A stretch of 64,000 nt of DNA from Alphaproteobacteria bacterium (lineage in GTDB: Bacteria > Pseudomonadota > Alphaproteobacteria > Rickettsiales > UBA3002), in contig JAFLDD010000001.1 in the NCBI GenBank assembly GCA_017302575.1, forward strand, positions 1,112,629 through 1,176,628, written 5' to 3'. The position numbers were made by a program, and so were the translations under genes. This document shows positions 63,733 through 64,000 of this stretch, piece by piece. Numbering within the stretch: the stretch's first letter is position 1; the number at the start of each line of letters is the position of its first letter. The notes beneath the pieces were generated by a model, which was given only the letters and a program-made list of their open reading frames with translations, was not told where the DNA came from and did not search any database.

Positions 63733-64000
63733 ATGGCACGTCAAGGCATTCACCCCGATTATCACACGATCACCATCGTGATGACGGATGGTACAAAATA
63801 TGAAACGCGTTCGACCTACGGTAAAGAAGGCGACACGCTGACCTTGGACGTAGATCCACTTACGCACCCAGCATGGGTTGGTGGTGTGAACCTGCGTAAA
63901 ACGGGTCGTTTGGAAAGCTTTAACAACCGCTTCGGTGCGATTGCTTCCATCAACAAAAACCCAGATGGCTCTGCTGGCGCTCCTGCCGCTCCGAAAGAAG
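63733..64000 (+). CDS. rpmE: 50S ribosomal protein bL31 (partial, runs off window)
   Basis: The start lies after a perfect AAGGAG. At least 89 codons are visible before the window ends. GIHPDYH at the N-terminus, [20 protein letters not shown] and [15 protein letters not shown] match bL31. The two zinc-binding CxxC pairs of the E. coli protein are absent, so this is the cysteine-free type, with a longer C-terminal extension (Ala/Pro/Lys). The end is not in the window. Confidence 0.92.
   Translation, partial: MARQGIHPDYHTITIVMTDGTKYETRSTYGKEGDTLTLDVDPLTHPAWVGGVNLRKTGRLESFNNRFGAIASINKNPDGSAGAPAAPKE

Overview
The window comes from an alphaproteobacterium of moderate G+C. The evidence is CtrA with two perfect TTAA-N7-TTAA boxes in its own promoter, the phosphotransferase ChpT, a DUF1674 (SdhAF4-like) protein, a CheA with a C-terminal receiver, and the alphaproteobacterial order of the tol-pal cluster. 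Flagellar (fliI, fliJ) and chemotaxis genes indicate a motile cell. The set would fit a Rhodospirillales/Micavibrio-like lineage, but the genus cannot be told from the sequence. Genes are very tightly packed, and many neighbours share TAATG or ATGA stop/start overlaps.

Layout. 1-7.0 kb: rph-rdgB-FMN reductase-dsbD/scsB operon, a methyltransferase, the envelope-bridge trio ydbL-ynbE-ydbH, and pdxH. 7.0-9.3 kb: a proline-rich lipoprotein, fliJ and fliI. 9.3-10.5 kb: a caspase-fold peptidase candidate. 10.5-17.4 kb: a cell-cycle and chemotaxis block (ctrA, cheR, cheB, cheY, cheW, hybrid cheA, chpT). 17.5-20.3 kb: gmhA, rpe, rsmB, a small DUF1674 gene and tRNA-Ala(UGC). 20.3-21.2 kb: a structured spacer and an A+T-richer trypsin-fold gene that look acquired.

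21.2-48.5 kb is a large surface-polysaccharide locus. A minus-strand operon of about 18 genes (43.2 down to 21.2 kb) encodes an ABC exporter (one permease, two Wzt-like ATPases), glycosyltransferases, an asparagine-synthetase/glycosyltransferase fusion, methyltransferases, a formyltransferase, two WbpG-like amidotransferases with HisH2/HisF2 partners (acetamidino sugar formation), and a set resembling the Campylobacter phosphoramidate pathway (glutamine kinase, cytidylyltransferase, gamma-glutamyl-CDP-amidate hydrolase). Divergent plus-strand genes wbpA-wbpB-wbpD-wbpE make the 2,3-diacetamido-uronic acid precursor, followed by an O-antigen ligase. Together they suggest an ABC-exported glycan carrying an amidinated diamino-uronic acid and a phosphoramidate group.

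48.5-49.7 kb is a small copper-type operon (CsoR repressor, MerP-like protein, exported protein) with a palindromic operator candidate. 49.8-53.1 kb holds yebC-ruvC-ruvA-ruvB-ybgC, and 53.1-58.5 kb tolQ-tolR-tolA-tolB-pal-cpoB. 58.4-64.0 kb holds tilS, ftsH, glmM, thiD and the start of rpmE. Three copies of a 51-bp stem-loop with compensatory base changes lie just downstream of the lipoprotein gene, tolB and ftsH.
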